A DNA stretch of 64,000 nt from Hippophae tibetana (taxonomy: Eukaryota > Streptophyta > Magnoliopsida > Rosales > Elaeagnaceae). Positions 60,321-64,000 of this stretch are shown in pieces (the stretch's first letter is position 1; each line of letters opens with the position of its first letter). The translations under genes were made by a program, and so were the position numbers. The notes below the pieces were generated by a model that was not told where the DNA came from, did not search any database, and saw nothing but the letters and a program-made list of their open reading frames with translations. Where the stretch lies: NCBI GenBank assembly GCA_037013495.1, contig CM072806.1, forward strand, positions 16,909,001 through 16,973,000, written 5' to 3'.

Positions 60321-61079
60321 AATTTAACCATAAACTTAAGAAAATTGGGATTAGAAACGAATTAAATAGCAAATTCATTTAAAATTGGATAAATATCACC
60401 AAAACAAAATGCAAACATATTGATTCTCTATGTATAAATTCCACACAAGTATATTGCTTAGTAAATCAACCCTCTCCCAAAAATTTGGCGAGTCAATTTT
60501 ACATAGAACCATTGGCTCTAATAAGGATTAAAACTAGATTAATCCCCCCAAAAAGTACAAATTGATCTCGCACTTAAAATTGGCATCATATCTACCTCAA
60601 CTCAATAACTTGCTACCAATTTAATGTCATCTTTACAGGAAACTTCACCCAATTCCTACTGGAGCATGTATGTGATCACTTGGGTCAAGTTTTGGAAACA
60701 TTTCAACTTAGCTAAGGTAACATGCTGAATAACTTGAACTATCAAATTATCTACCATTTAAACATCCTATGATCCTTCTTAACTGACTTATGTGTGTTAA
60801 ACTTTAATTTTGATGCATAAGTGTTAAACTTTAATTTTGACGAATAGGTCCTTAAAATTTTAAATTTTAACACATAATTCTAATTCGATGATTTTTGATA
60901 CCTAACTATTAAATTTTTTATGATAATTTAGCAACCTAAGTATGAATGTATCCAAATTTTGATGCCTTTACACATTGTTACCCAAACTTCAAATTTTATA
61001 CAAGTTTACATTTTTAAAATTTAATTGAAAAAACTAGCATGAGTATTTATGTGTTTAAAATTTAACATAAAATTGGGAT
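60321..61079. other. Intergenic DNA without a recognised gene
   Basis: A pair of short direct repeats, 'gtgttaaactttaattttga', lies at 60,792-60,840. The rest is AT-rich with phrases common in plant repeats. No gene is supported. Confidence 0.4.
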
Positions 61080-62470
61080 TGAATGAATATATGTTTAAAA
61101 TAGGGCATTGAAACTGAGAATCGTGAAAATTAAAATTTCGTTCTTTTGAATAACTACACAAAGGTGAATTTATCTTCTGATCCCAAATAGATAACTAAAA
61201 CCTTAAGAAGTGAATAAGTCAATCATGAAATCTTTTTAGGAACTTGATTTCATCTCGATCAAGCATGACCTCACAATATGAACCCAAGCAAATAACTAAT
61301 GGATAACAAAATAAACAATTTGCTTAATTCAACGGACAATACAAACAAAGAGTTTAATAAAAAGATATAAAAAATAATCATATGAACTTAGTCCAACTAA
61401 TAAATAATGACATGTCAAAACATTGGATAAGTCGAGACAAATGCATATGTTCATAAAATAAAATATATGAATGGGCCACATATATCCTATCCACTGACAA
61501 CATACAAAGTGACAATGTTCTTATACTCCTGTCCAAAATAGAAATGCTAAGCAATAAAATTATATGACTATAAATAAACTATCCTTGCCAACATGCTCTA
61601 AAAAACATAAAGCAATAAATACATACATGTTAAACTATAAATATAAAGCATATATAAAGATTTTCATTCACTCAAGGCATCTTATGCTTTAGGCATATTC
61701 AAAAAATTGTGAATGGACTCTCACAACATATAAGTATGCATAACACGATCACATACGTGGTAAAATCATAGAGGTTACATGCCTATATGTAAACATCCAC
61801 AGATTACACTTGCAATCACCAACATCACAAATTCATTAAATAACCATCAGTTATACAACTTATATTTAGTTATCATGGACTTATCCTCTGTACGTATTGA
61901 GTGCATCCTCTAATGCACTATCCCTTGTTTCAATGCATTCATGACATTCTTCCTTATTTCTCCATTCTTACACATTACTCCTTGTGTACATTGTGGATGC
62001 TAATCATGATACTCCTCATACCATCTTTACAAGCTCGTTCCATGGGCAATGTTACAACTGTGCAAGACAAAGTGAATGCATCCTAACTCTCAAAAACACT
62101 CACTCAACCTTGTATTTGGGATATAAGAGTAACCATATCTGATATCCTATGCCTTATAAGTGACTCACTATTTTCTAGACTTGATACTAAAAAGAAAGAA
62201 AGAATAGAGCAATATTGGATTAGGAAAGTCTGAAAACAACTATGAAAAATTTCCCTCAAATTATAACAAATAAACACAAAGAAATGAGAGATATTTATGA
62301 TAAAATGGAGGTCCTCGTCGACCTTCTCATTGAGTAGCTTGGCAAGGTCCAATCTGACCTACCTTGGTCAATCTTTAGTGGCCCTACTAACCACTCAATA
62401 AGAACCTTGACCAACCCAATCTAACCACTCAACAAGGGGGTCGATGTACCAACAATGCCAAAATACGAAA
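61080..62470 (-). repeat. Family A dispersed repeat, copy 5 (most diverged)
   Basis: Counterparts of copy 3 include 'cctcacaatatgaacccaa' (61,269), 'tgcttaattcaacggacaa' (61,321), 'ctctcacaacatataagta' (61,720) and the GC-rich 'ggtcctcgtcgaccttctc' (62,311). They appear in the same order and orientation. Divergence is clearly higher than between copies 3 and 4. Non-coding. Confidence 0.5.
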
Positions 62471-64000
62471 ATTGTTTGAAATAGCCTATTTTTAAATTAG
62501 TTCCAAAACCCTCACGCTAGATGTTAACTTTTTATGTAAACATATACTCCAAATATGAAAGTATATGCAATATGTGTGATCAAGTCATCAAAGCTCATAA
62601 TAAACCACTTATACAATGAGACAAGAAGTTTAAAATACAAATACTATGCTCTACACATGGGAAGCCAAAAAAAAAAGAACTTCACACAACAATTTTGAAG
62701 ATATGTCGGAGTAATATATGTACCCAAAAACATGGTGTTTAAAACATGAACTATTTTAAATAGGTTGATATATTTTTAATTTTTTTTTGTAAGCAATCAC
62801 AAAACAAAATGGTGATATTTATGAAACACAACATTTTAAAAATTTGTAACTTTTTTTTAGAAATTACAAAAAATAATATTTTTAAAATTTATAATAATAA
62901 AAATATCATCACAATAATATTAGATAATATTCAATTAAATAACGTTTAATATTGAACAGATTTTAAAGTTATAATTCGATTTGAATGACGTTTAATTAAA
63001 TGTCATTCGATTTAAAATGATGTGTGAGAATTTTTTATAGTGAAAATATATAATTTTTTTACAAGTAATGCTATTTTTGTATTGTAAATTTTAAAGATGT
63101 TATTTTCGTTGTTTTCTCAAAAAAAATTTTAAATTATAGGGTAAAAAAATTTCATTTCCGATCTTTTATTATAAGTTATTAAAAGGTAATAAAAATTTGG
63201 AATTTGAAATGATATTCCGAGCCAAACAAATTCCGGATTATAGGATCTCACTTATTTGAACCTTTTAACCGATTGTGGTAAAGCTGAGATAGATGAACTA
63301 TCTTAAGCCTAACATAAGAGAGCCAATATATCAAACCAATAAGATGGCTAATTCTAGGCTTCAAAATCTCCTTGGAACCTGTTAACTACACAAACATTTT
63401 AATTTGAAGATATTTGCTTTCTTAAATGTGATCAGAATAGTTCTTTGAATTGGTTATAGGCTACTAGCAGGTCGACCCAAGAAAAAGAAAACAAAATAAC
63501 GTTTTTGTTGTTGATAAAATTCTATCTCACACACCTATTATTTGGAATACACTTCATACCATTAATCCACATCTGTTTTGCAAGGAAAAAAAAAAAGATA
63601 ATTAGTAACATATTAAAGTAGAACTAGTAAACAAAATCCTTCATAAATATTTTGTAGTTGATAGACTTCAAAGGTGCATTGAGACATCTCAATTAAATTA
63701 TACCTCCGTAATACCCTTCTTCATCTAGTTCATCAACTAGAGCATTATTAAAAATAATAATAAAAAGTAATACAAATCATTAATAAAAAAAACTTATAAT
63801 TAAACTTGTTAATATCCGAAAAAACAAAAAAGATAGCGAATGAAGGGGTGTCTTACTATTATGTCGCTGTACAGATACTTGGTGTTCTAGAAGTTATACA
63901 ATCAACTACAGTGTTCTCCCTAAAAGATGTAAACAATGAAAATCCTTGATAAATACTTTATTTAGAAACTTTTATTCCCAAGCATTTACCAACTCTAATA
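62471..64000. other. Intergenic DNA; possible edge of another gene near 63.2-63.9 kb
   Basis: 62.5-63.2 kb is AT-rich with nothing recognised. On the minus strand, 63,690-63,745 could read as a short exon (VDELDEEGYYGG) between an AG and a GT, and 63,850-63,930 has another short open stretch. These are too short to support a gene. Confidence 0.25.

Overview
The window is plant nuclear DNA, most likely from a dicot. It is very AT-rich, its genes carry GT-AG introns, and it encodes plant families: a Tubby-like F-box protein, a CBSX3-type CBS protein, a PPR protein, and a protein with chloroplast and thylakoid targeting. I cannot name the species.

Layout. At 0.3-2.5 kb (minus) is a six-exon gene for a probable thylakoid-lumen protein. 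At 6.5-10.6 kb (plus) is a two-exon HhH-GPD DNA glycosylase whose last 17 codons lie beyond a 2.9 kb intron. At 18.7-20.6 kb (plus) is an uninterrupted gene for a fatty-acyl-AMP-ligase-like adenylating enzyme. At 24.1-27.8 kb is a dead PPR gene split by a Ty1/copia insertion. At 40.0-46.3 kb is a compact gene island: a CBSX3-like gene (minus, five exons), a Pro/Ser-rich orphan gene (plus, uninterrupted) and a Tubby-like F-box gene (minus, four coding exons). These genes do not form a pathway. They are ordinary, separately transcribed plant genes.

Most of the rest is fossil mobile DNA. It includes a complete-looking TRIM with a target-site duplication at 4.5 kb, copia remnants at 13-15, 24-27, 28, 51-53, 56-59 and 60 kb, and a decayed caulimovirid (endogenous pararetrovirus) stretch at 28.7-32.1 kb. 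There are several hAT/MITE-like elements, two minisatellites, and a long non-coding repeat family with five diverged copies (3.0, 35-37, 49.6-51, 53.8-55 and 61-62.5 kb).

The exon structures were worked out by hand from splice signals, reading phase and family conservation. Several open frames near these genes begin at TTG rather than ATG, so starts were moved to the first plausible ATG (for example 6517, 2514 and 46314). No tRNA, rRNA or CRISPR was recognised.
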